The notes beneath the pieces were generated by a model. That model was not told the DNA's origin. It saw only the letters and a program-made list of their open reading frames with translations, and did not search any database. Both the position numbers and the translations under genes were made by a program. A stretch of 64,000 nt of DNA from an uncultured Paracoccaceae bacterium (lineage in GTDB: Bacteria; Pseudomonadota; Alphaproteobacteria; Rhodobacterales; Rhodobacteraceae): the NCBI GenBank assembly GCA_947498645.1, contig CANMKS010000001.1, positions 1,650,032 through 1,714,031 of the forward strand. Reading direction: 5' to 3'. This document shows positions 35,169 through 45,107 of this stretch, piece after piece (positions within the stretch are counted from its first letter, which is position 1; every line of letters starts with the position of its first letter).

Positions 35169-35195
35169 AAAGCCCGCCGTTTTGGCGGGCTTTTT
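35169..35195 (+). terminator. Rho-independent terminator of tauABC
   Basis: Stem AAAGCCCGCC / GGCGGGCTTT with loop GTTTT, running into five T residues, 24 nt after the tauC stop. The left-arm A residues also make it usable from the opposite strand for the convergent gene at 35201-35629. Confidence 0.9.
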
Positions 35196-35200
35196 GCATG

Positions 35201-35629
35201 TCAGGTGAGGTTCACAGCCGGGCAATCCCTGAACGCGGCGATTGCCGGGCCGATCCCGTCCAATGGCACTCCCATTGCCGTTTCGCCCATAATCGCGTAG
35301 GCGCGATTGTTGAATTCCAACCCATTCAGAACATTGCCAAAACCGCGGTCAATGACGGTCAGGCTGCGGCCATCGTCGCTGCGTGTGAAACGGTCAGTTT
35401 GGATGTTGATCGGGCGGTCGCCGACAAAGGCCATGGCGAAGGTTGGGCCGTTGGGCCAGATGCCGTCGGGCAGGGTCACGGTGATCGCGTATTCGGTGAT
35501 GGCAGGGTCATAGGTGACGGTCATCCCGCCCGCGCCCGAGGTGTCCGTCAGAGTGCAGATTGGGCTGGCCCGGAACTCCCACGCGGCGGCGGGAGAAGCG
35601 AGGAAGAGGAGGGCAAGAGCGGTGCGCAT
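35201..35629 (-). CDS. Secreted protein of unknown function
   Basis: 142 residues with a signal peptide MRTALALLFLASPAAA and probable cleavage before WEFRASP. The mature part is a small beta-rich-looking domain with two cysteines (PICTL near the start, RDCPA near the end) that could form a disulfide. I do not recognise the family. ATG 35629 is chosen because the signal peptide starts there; the upstream extension is low-complexity. Ribosome site is weak. Convergent with tauC. Confidence 0.72.
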   Translation of the reverse strand: MRTALALLFLASPAAAWEFRASPICTLTDTSGAGGMTVTYDPAITEYAITVTLPDGIWPNGPTFAMAFVGDRPINIQTDRFTRSDDGRSLTVIDRGFGNVLNGLEFNNRAYAIMGETAMGVPLDGIGPAIAAFRDCPAVNLT

Positions 35630-35747
35630 GAGAAAGATGTAGCGGGCCGCGCGCCGGGGGCAAGCAACGCTCGGTGGGTGAAGAGCGGTGCGGACCCGGT
35701 GAGGTGGGGGTTCGCCCGTTAATGCGAGGTTTTGTTGGGTTTTGTGG

Positions 35748-35800
35748 CGTATGGATAGCGTACATATGCCGTACATACGTCGTACGTACACGCCGTATGG
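35748..35800. repeat. Degenerate GTACATACG-type short tandem repeats
   Basis: Units GTACATATGCC, GTACATACGTC and GTACGTACACGCC in a row, flanked on both sides by GTATGG. The patch is unlike neighbouring sequence and lies in the 291-nt gap between a secreted-protein gene and a small transporter gene. No ORF or promoter was recognised in it. Confidence 0.55.
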
Positions 35801-35870
35801 ATTTGGCGGGTTAATTGGCCGTGCGATGGGTTGTGTGAATGTGGGGTTAAGGTGCGGGCGCGGTAGGGTG

Positions 35871-35916
35871 GGTGGAACCCACGATTGCCCGGCGCGTGGG
35901 TTTCACCCACCCTACG
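35871..35916. repeat. Interspersed GGTGGGT palindromic repeat, copy 4
   Basis: Two near-identical inverted elements: GTAGGGTGGGTGGAACCCAC followed by GTGGGTTTCACCCACCCTAC, about 20 of 22 bases complementary. Located just downstream of the small transporter gene stop (35921). This is the most complete copy of the family in the window. Confidence 0.82.
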
Positions 35917-35920
35917 GCTG

Positions 35921-36250
35921 TCAGGTGATCAGGGCCATGGCAGCAAGGGCAAAGCAAATCCCGAGATATTCGCGCAGCGCCATTTGTTCATCAAACCAGA
36001 TCACGCCAATCGCGCAAAGCGCCAGAAGCGTCAGCATTGAATAGGCGACACCCGCCTGCGCGAGCGTGACGTGGCGCATGGCATAGAACCAGAATATCGC
36101 CGAGAGCGCATAGATTACACATCCCGCAACGACGTAGCCCGACCAGACCGGTTTGCCGCCATCAGCGGCGAGTTTCAGAACAAAGTCGCCGGCGATGACG
36201 ACGGCGGCTGTGATGAATGCAAATGTAAAACCAAAAAGTGCTTGTGTCAT
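35921..36250 (-). CDS. Small EamA/DMT-superfamily transporter
   Basis: 109 residues with four predicted membrane helices, the size of SMR/EmrE or ArnE-like half-transporters. The pattern (GDFVLKLAADGG, YALSAIFWFYAMRHVTLAQAGVAYSML, LREYLGICFALAAMAL) fits the drug/metabolite transporter superfamily. ATG 36250 is used; a TTG four codons upstream is possible because GGAG sits only 2 nt from the ATG. Substrate unknown. Confidence 0.72.
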   Translation of the reverse strand: MTQALFGFTFAFITAAVVIAGDFVLKLAADGGKPVWSGYVVAGCVIYALSAIFWFYAMRHVTLAQAGVAYSMLTLLALCAIGVIWFDEQMALREYLGICFALAAMALIT

Positions 36251-36374
36251 ATCTCCGCCCAATCATGGGTGCATCGCAAACATTGGCGAGGCGGTTAAAT
36301 GGGGCGAGTATGGAGGCAGGCGGAGTCGTGTGGCGAGTGGGGAAATGCTTACCCTGGTGGCAGCCGTGAATGTG

Positions 36375-36395
36375 CGGGGGTTTCACCCACCCTAC
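36375..36395. repeat. Half copy of the GGTGGGT repeat family
   Basis: Single arm GGGGTTTCACCCACCCTAC without its partner, between the small transporter start and the uvrB stop. It is a decayed or partial member of the family. The 192-nt gap holds nothing else that I recognise. Confidence 0.6.
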
Positions 36396-36442
36396 AAGAT
36401 TGTTTCGGACGGGTTTCGCACTTGAGCTTCGAAGTTGTCCAT

Positions 36443-38653
<2,211 letters not shown>

Positions 38654-38839
38654 TGGAATGGTCCTTTGGGGTCAAACCTATAGTTGATGTGTTTGCGAAG
38701 GGGTTCAAGGGTGGCTGCTGACAGGATGTGTCAGCATGCTGCGGCAAGAAACCACGCATGTGCAATGACATTTGATTTGCTGCGACAGATGGGTGCGCTA
38801 GAGTGCGGGATGTAAAGGGTTACAAAGCAGTCGAGTTTC

Positions 38840-39247
38840 ATGCGGACTATCTTTCTGAGCCTCCTGTTATGGGTCATCGCCTGGCCTGTTTCAGCGGCGG
38901 AAATCTCATTCATGTCACCTTCCGGCAATATCCGGTGTCAGATTCAGGACACGGGCGTTGCCAGTGCGCGCTGTGACCTTGATGTGACCCGCCAAAGCTT
39001 TACCGAACGCCCCGCGGGCTGCGAAGGGGTTTGGGGGACATCCTTTGCGGTTTTGCCCAAGGGGCCGGGCATCGTGAATTGTGCCACCCGCACGATTGAC
39101 CGGGACGGGGTGACGACGATCCTGCCATATGGGGCGAGCATTGGTTTCGCCGGGATTATCTGCCGGTCCGAAGAGGTCGGCATGATCTGCACCAATGAGG
39201 ACGGCGGCGGGTTCAGCATCCGCAGGGCAGAGCAGCGCGTGTACTGA
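38840..39247 (+). CDS. Small secreted protein (DUF6636-like)
   Basis: 135 residues. Signal peptide MRTIFLSLLLWVIAWPVSA, then EISFMSPSGNIRCQI, which is a pattern I associate with DUF6636-type secreted proteins. Six mature cysteines (IRCQI, ARCDL, AGCEG, VNCAT, IICRS, MICTN) could form three disulfides. It starts divergently from uvrB. No function known; unrelated to the secreted protein at 35201 except for similar signal peptides. Confidence 0.78.
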   Translation: MRTIFLSLLLWVIAWPVSAAEISFMSPSGNIRCQIQDTGVASARCDLDVTRQSFTERPAGCEGVWGTSFAVLPKGPGIVNCATRTIDRDGVTTILPYGASIGFAGIICRSEEVGMICTNEDGGGFSIRRAEQRVY

Positions 39248-39394
39248 CGCCGCGCGGCGCGCCAGCCCTCATAGCGCGACCTGAGCGAAAGTAAGGATTG
39301 CCAGACTACCACAAACATATTGTGAGCGTAGTATTCTCCTGCCTGTTGCCAGCAGATTTTTCGGCTTTGGGCGTATTTTTTAAAGGAGAGTATT

Positions 39395-39829
39395 ATGGAA
39401 ACGAAAGAGAACATTGGAAAAGCCGTGCGCGTTTCAATTCCGGCTTCTGTGGCGTCTGATATTGGTAGCCTGAAAAAGTCCTTTGGCACCATTCTTGACA
39501 AGCTCGGCTGCCCGGCCTGTTGTTCGGGTCACAACATCTATCTGGAACTGCAGCGCGACCATATCTTTGAGCGGGATGTCAAAACCCGTCTTTCGGCCGC
39601 GAACCCGATCCGCAATCGCTTTGCGAAGGAAAGTGCGACGGTCAATGTTGCCGTTCAACCCGCCTTTGCCAACAAGATCGAGAACGTCTTTGATGCGATT
39701 GATCGCATCGCTGAAATCACCGGCCATGTGGCCTGTGCCACCGGCTGCGATATGTTCCTCAACCTAGAGCAGCAGTTTGCGCTGGATGAGAAGCTCAACG
39801 TGTCCGAGCGCGTCATGGCGGTTGGCTAG
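39395..39829 (+). CDS. Internally duplicated Cys-motif protein; candidate substrate/precursor of the adjacent DUF692 (MNIO) enzyme
   Basis: 144 residues. Two tandem 72-residue-offset repeats are visible: VRVSIPASVASDI (11-23) with GCPACCSGHNIYLEL (38-52), and VNVAVQPAFANKI (83-95) with GHVACATGCDMFLNL (110-124). Shared pattern: A-C-x-[ST]-G-x-[ND]-hydrophobic-aromatic-L-x-L. Cysteines are 39, 42, 43 and 114, 118. AAGGAG lies 7 nt before the ATG, a strong ribosome site. It ends 3 nt before the DUF692 gene. Not a family I can name; role as a RiPP-like precursor is inferred from the pairing. No signal peptide. Confidence 0.85.
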   Translation: METKENIGKAVRVSIPASVASDIGSLKKSFGTILDKLGCPACCSGHNIYLELQRDHIFERDVKTRLSAANPIRNRFAKESATVNVAVQPAFANKIENVFDAIDRIAEITGHVACATGCDMFLNLEQQFALDEKLNVSERVMAVG

Positions 39830-39832
39830 GAC

Positions 39833-41266
39833 ATGACATTTCACCCTCCGAAACTTGGGGTGGGAATGATCTATGCGACGGCGCTTCGGCCATTTCTGGA
39901 GCGCCGCCCGGATGCACTTGATGTGCTCGAGATCGAACCCCAAACCCTGTGGCTGGCCGATGATCCGATTGACGGTCCGTTTTTCGAGTTCACGCCAGGC
40001 GTTGACCTTTACGCAGATTTGCCGGGCCATAAGTTGGTGCATAGTGTGGGTGTCCCATTGGGGGGCACGCGCAGCCCTGACAATGCCCATCTTGCTTTGT
40101 TGCGCCAGACCGCAGAGCGGCTGGGCTCCCCTTGGGTGAGCGAACATTTGTCGATTGCAGGTACGCCGCATCAGTCTGCCGGGTTCCTGCTGCCGCCGCT
40201 GCAAACCGAAGCCGGTGTTGCCCAGGCCGTCGCCAACATCACGAAATTCGCGGGCGGTGTTGGCCGCCCTGTCGCCGTCGAGACCGGCGTATCCTATCTG
40301 TCGCGCAAACCTTTTGAGATGCCGGATGGGTGTTTTGTGTCTCAGGTCGTCGAGAACGCAGATTGCGGTATCCTGCTGGATTTGCATAATCTTTACTGCA
40401 ATCACCGCAATGGCAGGCTCGATTGGGATGAATTCCTGTCGCAGATCCCCCTTGATCGGGTGTGGGAGGTGCATCTTGCCGGTGGCGAAGAGCGTGATGG
40501 CTTTTGGCTCGACAGCCATTCCGGCACCATTCCAGATGAGTTGACCGCCCGGTCGCTGGAGGTGCTGCAATCACTGCCAAATTTGGGTGCCTTGAATTTC
40601 GAGATTTTCGATACGTTTCTTGAGCGCTTTACCAATGAGGAATTTGATCGCACCGTTGATGATCTGCGTTATCTGTGGTCGGAAACCGGTGCGGCGACAA
40701 CAGATGCGCGTCCTGCGGCGCTTGCACCACCTGCACCCAAGCCCGCCCCTGATCCCGCGCAATGGGATGCTGTGCTGACCGACGCTGTCTGGAAGGCGGA
40801 AACGCAGGTCGCTGAGTGGGAAGAGAACGCAGAGGCGCTGACCCTTTATGCCTTTCTGGCGCGCAGTTTTCGCGGGTCCATTCTGGCCCGGTCGTTACCG
40901 CGCCTGTTGCGCTATCTGTTGCTGCGCGATGGTGCTGCCGTGGAGACACGCCTGAAGCGGTTCTACAAGGACAGCGACCCAAAGCTTTATGCGCCTTTGG
41001 AGTGCAAGGCCTTTGCCGATTGGTTGCGGCACGATGGTGAGGCTGACGCATGGGCGCTGGCATTGCTGGATTATGACATCGCCTTGCTTGAGATCATCCG
41101 ACGCGGCGCGCCCATTGTTGTCAGCTTCCCCGGCGATCCTACGACGGTTTTTGAGGGCCTTGCGATACGCGATCTGGCAAAGACGCCACCCCCACGGCCT
41201 TGGGAAGTCGAGATTCTGCCGGATGTGTTTGCAGTTGAGGATTTCGCGCAGGCCAGCCCGTCCTGA
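39833..41266 (+). CDS. DUF692/MNIO-family iron enzyme fused to a C-terminal partner-like domain
   Basis: 477 residues. Residues 1 to about 285 form a DUF692 (multinuclear non-heme iron oxidative enzyme, MbnB/TglH family) TIM barrel. Likely ligands are His70 (VHSVGVPLGG), His105 (SEHLSI), Glu150 (ETGVSYL), Asp183 (DLHNLY), His214 (HLAGG), Asp227/His229 (DSHSG) and Glu257. An Ala/Pro linker (about 291-310) leads to a helical second domain of about 165 residues of unknown family, which may replace the separate partner protein usual for these enzymes. The usual DVNN and ER-type motifs are altered to DLHN and EIFD. Directly follows the Cys-motif gene. Confidence 0.85.
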   Translation: MTFHPPKLGVGMIYATALRPFLERRPDALDVLEIEPQTLWLADDPIDGPFFEFTPGVDLYADLPGHKLVHSVGVPLGGTRSPDNAHLALLRQTAERLGSPWVSEHLSIAGTPHQSAGFLLPPLQTEAGVAQAVANITKFAGGVGRPVAVETGVSYLSRKPFEMPDGCFVSQVVENADCGILLDLHNLYCNHRNGRLDWDEFLSQIPLDRVWEVHLAGGEERDGFWLDSHSGTIPDELTARSLEVLQSLPNLGALNFEIFDTFLERFTNEEFDRTVDDLRYLWSETGAATTDARPAALAPPAPKPAPDPAQWDAVLTDAVWKAETQVAEWEENAEALTLYAFLARSFRGSILARSLPRLLRYLLLRDGAAVETRLKRFYKDSDPKLYAPLECKAFADWLRHDGEADAWALALLDYDIALLEIIRRGAPIVVSFPGDPTTVFEGLAIRDLAKTPPPRPWEVEILPDVFAVEDFAQASPS

Positions 41267-41427
41267 CTGGGAAGCATTCGGCGAAGTCCAGAACGGCAGC
41301 GGGATGCGCTGCGCGTGCGGGTTTGCTGCAACCGCGCGCCGCCTAAGGTGCGATTGTCGTGGCGGCAGTGGTTGACCTTTGTTTCGCAGATCATACTGTC
41401 TGCCTGACTTACACAGAGGTGCCGCAG

Positions 41428-42663
41428 ATGTCCGACCATATTGATCCCGCCAAACTTGACCGTCTTGCCGAGGTGGCGGTGCGCACCGGCGTGAACCTGC
41501 AACCGGGGCAGGATCTGGTGATTACCGCCCCTATGGCCGCCCTTGATCTGGTGCGCCGCATCGCGGTCCATGCCTATAAGGCCGGTGGCGGCATTGTGAC
41601 GCCGTTTTTCAATGATGATGCGATCACCTTGGCCCGTTATGAACATGCCCCGGATGAAAGTTTTGACCGGGCACCGGAGTGGTTGTTCGAAGGGATGGCC
41701 GCCGCCTTCAAAGGTGGCGCCGCCCGTATGGCGATCACCGGTGATGATCCGATGCTGTTGTCGGAACAGGACCCCGAAAAAGTCGCCCGTCTGAGCAAAG
41801 CCACTTCAATCGCGGCCAAACCCGCAATGAACCCGATTGTGGGGTTTGAGGTGAACTGGAATATCGTGGCCTATCCCGGTGCGGCCTGGGCGTCGCGTGT
41901 TTATCCCGATCTGCCGGTGGAAGAGGCGCAGGGTAAGCTGATGGATGCGATCTATGATGCCTCGCGTCTGAGTGGTGACGATCCGGTGAAGAACTGGGCC
42001 GAGCATACGGCCACCTTGAAAGACCGGGTGAACTGGCTGAATGCGCAGAACTTCAGTGCCTTGCATTATACCGGTCCCGGCACGGACCTGCATCTGGGTC
42101 TGGCTGATGGCCATATCTGGAAGGGCGGGGCGTCGCCTGCGTTGAATGGTGTCGTCTGTCAGCCGAATATCCCCACCGAAGAGGTCTTTACCTGTCCGCA
42201 CGCCTATAAAGTTGACGGAACGGTTGCCGCGACCAAGCCGCTGGCCCATCAGGGCAATGTGATTGAGGATATCGCCGTGCGCTTTGAAGCAGGACGGATC
42301 GTTGAGGCGACAGCGTCCAAGGGCGCGGATGTTCTGAACGCGCTGCTGAAGACCGACGATGGCGCGAGCCGGATTGGTGAGGTGGCGCTGGTGCCCCATT
42401 CCAGCCCGATCAGCCAGTCCGGCACCTTGTTCTACAACACTCTCTTTGATGAAAACGCATCCTGCCATATCGCGCTGGGGCAGTGCTATGCTGACACGAT
42501 TGAAGGTGGGTCGGAGCTGAGCCCCGAAGAGCTCAAGCAAAAGGGTGGCAATCAGAGCATCATCCATGTGGACTGGATGATGGGATCGGATGCCGTGGAT
42601 ATTGACGGGATCACCAAGACCGGCGAGCGTGTACCGGTGATGCGGGCAGGCGAGTGGGCGTGA
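41428..42663 (+). CDS. M29-family aminopeptidase
   Basis: 411-residue metallo-aminopeptidase of peptidase family M29 (AmpS/aminopeptidase T). Metal-site regions: GTDLHLGLADG, NIPTEEVFTCP, and SGTLFYNTLFDENASCHIALGQCY; the C-terminus has HVDWMMGS. ATG 41428 has AGAGG about 8 nt upstream. The 160-nt gap from the MNIO gene shows no recognisable element, so it is probably a separate unit, though a peptide-processing link cannot be ruled out. Confidence 0.9.
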   Translation: MSDHIDPAKLDRLAEVAVRTGVNLQPGQDLVITAPMAALDLVRRIAVHAYKAGGGIVTPFFNDDAITLARYEHAPDESFDRAPEWLFEGMAAAFKGGAARMAITGDDPMLLSEQDPEKVARLSKATSIAAKPAMNPIVGFEVNWNIVAYPGAAWASRVYPDLPVEEAQGKLMDAIYDASRLSGDDPVKNWAEHTATLKDRVNWLNAQNFSALHYTGPGTDLHLGLADGHIWKGGASPALNGVVCQPNIPTEEVFTCPHAYKVDGTVAATKPLAHQGNVIEDIAVRFEAGRIVEATASKGADVLNALLKTDDGASRIGEVALVPHSSPISQSGTLFYNTLFDENASCHIALGQCYADTIEGGSELSPEELKQKGGNQSIIHVDWMMGSDAVDIDGITKTGERVPVMRAGEWA

Positions 42664-42723
42664 TCGCGGGCTTGCGCAAACACGTCGATTTGCACATATA
42701 GAACCCAGCCAAGGGAGACCACG

Positions 42724-43035
42724 ATGCGCGCACGTATTTACAAGCCAGCCAAAACCGCCATGTCATCGGGCACGGCAAAAACCAAGCATTGGGTGCTGGA
42801 ACATGTTGCCGAAACCGCGCGCGAGGTTGATCCGCTGATGGGATGGACATCGTCCAGCGATACGCAGGCCCAGGTGAAACTTGCGTTTGACAGCAAGGAC
42901 GCCGCTTTGGACTATGCCAAGGAGCACGGGATTGATGCCGTTGTGCAAGAGCCCAAGCCGCGCAAGGCAAATATCCGTCCCGGCGGCTATGGCGAAAACT
43001 TTGCGACCAACCGGCGTGGTGCCTGGACGCACTAA
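42724..43035 (+). CDS. NADH dehydrogenase complex I accessory subunit, NDUFS4-like
   Basis: 103-residue homologue of mitochondrial NDUFS4 (18 kDa subunit), found in alphaproteobacterial complex I. Recognisable by [20 protein letters not shown] at the start, the W-x-x-S-x-D segment (MGWTSSSDT) and the C-terminal [12 protein letters not shown]. Preceded by AAGGGAG. It stabilises the electron-input module of complex I. The nuo operon is not in the window, as is usual for this gene. Confidence 0.92.
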   Translation: MRARIYKPAKTAMSSGTAKTKHWVLEHVAETAREVDPLMGWTSSSDTQAQVKLAFDSKDAALDYAKEHGIDAVVQEPKPRKANIRPGGYGENFATNRRGAWTH

Positions 43036-43089
43036 CTGCTGGTTTTGGCTTGCCAAAGGGCAATAGTCCGCGCCATACCCGGCCCCAGC

Positions 43090-43166
43090 GGTCCGATAGC
43101 TCAACTGGATAGAGCAGCTGACTTCTAATCAGCAGGTTGAGGGTTCGAGTCCTTCTCGGATCGCCA
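43090..43166 (+). tRNA. tRNA-Arg (anticodon UCU)
   Basis: 77-nt cloverleaf: acceptor GGTCCGA/TCGGATC (one G-T pair), D arm GCTC...GAGC, anticodon stem GCTGA/TCAGC with loop CTTCTAA, T arm GAGGG/CCTTC, discriminator G and encoded CCA. Confidence 0.96.
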
Positions 43167-43267
43167 TGTCACCTTAACGATTTGTTCCTTATTTTCCCCA
43201 ATTCGTTAATGAAATCGGCTGATTTTCTTGTTCCTGCGGGGACTTAGCCAGTTGGATCGCCGTGAAA

Positions 43268-43282
43268 TTAATCCTTCATTAA
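43268..43282. promoter_or_regulatory. Candidate CtrA-binding site upstream of the initiating sugar transferase
   Basis: Exact TTAA-N7-TTAA (TTAATCCTTCATTAA), followed by CC, 75 nt before the ATG at 43357. This is the full CtrA consensus of alphaproteobacteria. The surrounding 190 nt are AT-rich relative to the window, fitting a promoter. Confidence 0.6.
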
Positions 43283-43356
43283 CCGTTCTTCACCTATCTC
43301 TTAACCATAAGATGTCTTCCGGATTGGCGGTATCACTTAAGGTTGAGAGTGCAGCG

Positions 43357-44016
43357 ATGTTCGATTTGCGTGAGAGTGATTTTGGTGGTGATGACGCCCT
43401 GTTGGGCGAAACGGTCACCAAGACGAAGGCCCGGCCCGAGAGTGCTGCAAAGATTGTTTTTGACGTCGTTGTTGGTTTGCTCCTGCTCATTCCGCTGTGT
43501 TGCGCGGCGGGCCTTCTTGTCTTGCTGAACCCGTTCTTCAATCCTGGCCCCTTGTTCTTTCGTCAACGCCGCATGGGCCGGTCCTGTCAGCCCTTTGTGG
43601 CCTTCAAGTTTCGTACCATGCGCACGGCCGCACCGCAGCCGCGCGGTGCATTTGATGCGTTGGAGACAGATCGCATCGGCCGGTTGGGCCGCTTTCTGCG
43701 CCGCACCCGGCTGGATGAGTTGCCGCAGGTCATTAATGTGCTGCGCGGCGAGATGAGCCTGATTGGCCCGCGCCCCGACGCCTTTGAGCACGCTTGTGTC
43801 TATCTGCGTGAAATTCCGGGCTATGCCGAACGTCATCAGGTGATGCCGGGCATCAGCGGTTATGCCCAGACCGAAGTGGGTTATGTTGATGGTTTGGACG
43901 GTATTCACCGCAAGGTCGCGGCGGATCATTATTACCTCAAATACGCCAGCTTTGCCCTGGACCTGTGGATCACATGGCGCACGATTACGGTTGTTCTGGC
44001 CCGTCAGGGAAGCTGA
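43357..44016 (+). CDS. Undecaprenyl-phosphate sugar-1-phosphate transferase (ExoY/WcaJ-like initiating enzyme)
   Basis: 219-residue bacterial sugar transferase that loads the first sugar phosphate on undecaprenyl phosphate for polysaccharide synthesis. One membrane helix (IVFDVVVGLLLLIPLCCAAG), then PGPLFFRQRRMGR, FKFRTM, RLDELPQVINVLRGEMSLIGPRP and the PGISGYAQ segment, all typical. Small single-domain ExoY form. The start at 43357 fits this form; 43312 and a TTG at 43228 are alternatives without a ribosome site. The 3' end overlaps the convergent phosphatase gene by 13 nt. Confidence 0.9.
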   Translation: MFDLRESDFGGDDALLGETVTKTKARPESAAKIVFDVVVGLLLLIPLCCAAGLLVLLNPFFNPGPLFFRQRRMGRSCQPFVAFKFRTMRTAAPQPRGAFDALETDRIGRLGRFLRRTRLDELPQVINVLRGEMSLIGPRPDAFEHACVYLREIPGYAERHQVMPGISGYAQTEVGYVDGLDGIHRKVAADHYYLKYASFALDLWITWRTITVVLARQGS

Positions 44017-44717
44017 AGAACCTCGGCATTGCCTGCTGATATCTTCACCGCTGACAGCACCCCGGTGTGGTAGGCCTGTGTGTCGATGGCGATGCGCCCC
44101 TGACCAATTTCGACCGTCTCAACCGGGTTGTGTCCGTGGACGATCCATTGTCCGTCCTTGCGCGGTTTTGTCAGGAAATTCGGATGCCCCCAGGGGAATG
44201 TGATGGGCTTTTGATCCGCCAGAGCCGCGTCCGGGTCTGCGCCAGCGTGCAGAACACTCACGTTGCCGCTGTGCCAGATGTAGGGGAGATTTGCGAGCCA
44301 CCCACCCAATTCCGGCATAACCTCCAGCAGGGCGTTGCGTGCCTGGTTGCATTGATAAAGTGCGGGGTGTTCGGGGAGTTCTGTGATCCCGAAATCGGTC
44401 AGTGTCTTGCGCCCGCCAAAGCGCAGGAACGCCCGCGCGAACCGCCGAGGGCGGCGCAGGAAGCGTAGCAGCAGCTCTTCGTGGTTGCCGCGGAGCGTGA
44501 TAATCTGATCGTTCCCCGCCAGCCCCATCAGCCGCCGCAGGGTTGCTGCACTATCCGGCCCTTTGTTGATGTAGTCACCAACCAGCACAATTGGCAGCCC
44601 GTCTGGCATCAGACGTGCGAGCATTGCGTCCAACAGATCGTCACGCCCATGCACGTCCCCGATGGCCCAAAAGGGCGCGGCAGGAGCAAGCGTTGTGGTG
44701 TCGTTTTGATCTGTCAT
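44004..44717 (-). CDS. Calcineurin-like metallophosphoesterase (PPP/serine-threonine phosphatase type)
   Basis: 237 residues with metal-site motifs GDVHGRDD, GDYINKGPDS, RGNHEE and VHGHNP. This is the bacterial PPP-like phosphatase layout. The second motif is normally GDxVDRG; here DR is NK, which would remove the phosphate-contacting arginine but keep the first metal Asp. Related proteins are found near exopolysaccharide genes. Convergent overlap with the sugar transferase gene. Confidence 0.87.
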   Translation of the reverse strand: MTDQNDTTTLAPAAPFWAIGDVHGRDDLLDAMLARLMPDGLPIVLVGDYINKGPDSAATLRRLMGLAGNDQIITLRGNHEELLLRFLRRPRRFARAFLRFGGRKTLTDFGITELPEHPALYQCNQARNALLEVMPELGGWLANLPYIWHSGNVSVLHAGADPDAALADQKPITFPWGHPNFLTKPRKDGQWIVHGHNPVETVEIGQGRIAIDTQAYHTGVLSAVKISAGNAEVLQLP

Positions 44718-44846
44718 TCCTGCTCATACCGCGATCGCCCCGCCCTTGGCCACATGCTGTTGCGTCCTGTACCGTGCGCAGGGCCAAGCGGTTGGTAAGC
44801 CCCGCAGGTGTATCCACTTTCCGACAATCTAACCCGGAGAGCCTTG

Positions 44847-45104
44847 ATGCCTGATCCTTTTGATACTGACTATGTAAACCTGACATCCCCAGCTGTCGCA
44901 CATTACGCCATTACCCCTGATGATGCTGCGGACCTGCCGGTCCGTCCCCGTGCGATCTATGTCAATACGTCCGGCACAGCGGCGCTGTTGGACAATGACG
45001 GCGAAGCGGTGAGTTATGAGGTGACAGCTGGCGCTGTCCTGTCCATCCGCCCCGTCCGTGTGATGGCGACGGGAACAAGCGCCCAACTGGTTGCGTGGTA
45101 CTGA
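44847..45104 (+). CDS. GTA head-spike base-like protein (GhsA / Rcc01079 family)
   Basis: 85 residues beginning MPDPFDTDYVNLTSPAVAHY, with PRAIYVNTSGTAALLDNDG and a C-terminal AQLVAWY. I recognise this as the small spike-base protein family named after Rhodobacter capsulatus Rcc01079 (GhsA), a head-spike component of the gene transfer agent. GGAG lies 8 nt before ATG 44847. Followed after 3 nt by the large spike-like gene. No GTA structural cluster is in the window. Assignment is from memory of the family, not an alignment. Confidence 0.65.
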   Translation: MPDPFDTDYVNLTSPAVAHYAITPDDAADLPVRPRAIYVNTSGTAALLDNDGEAVSYEVTAGAVLSIRPVRVMATGTSAQLVAWY

Positions 45105-45107
45105 TCC

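Noticed and set aside
38654..38839. LexA (SOS) box before uvrB
   Set aside because: No GTTC-N7-GTTC pair found; only isolated GTTC.
41267..41427. Small gene or terminator after the MNIO gene
   Set aside because: No open frame with a ribosome site and no stable hairpin with T-run seen in the 161 nt.
43090..43356. tRNA-Arg as an integration site of a mobile element
   Set aside because: No integrase gene, no direct repeat of the tRNA 3' end downstream in the window, and the neighbouring genes look like a native locus.
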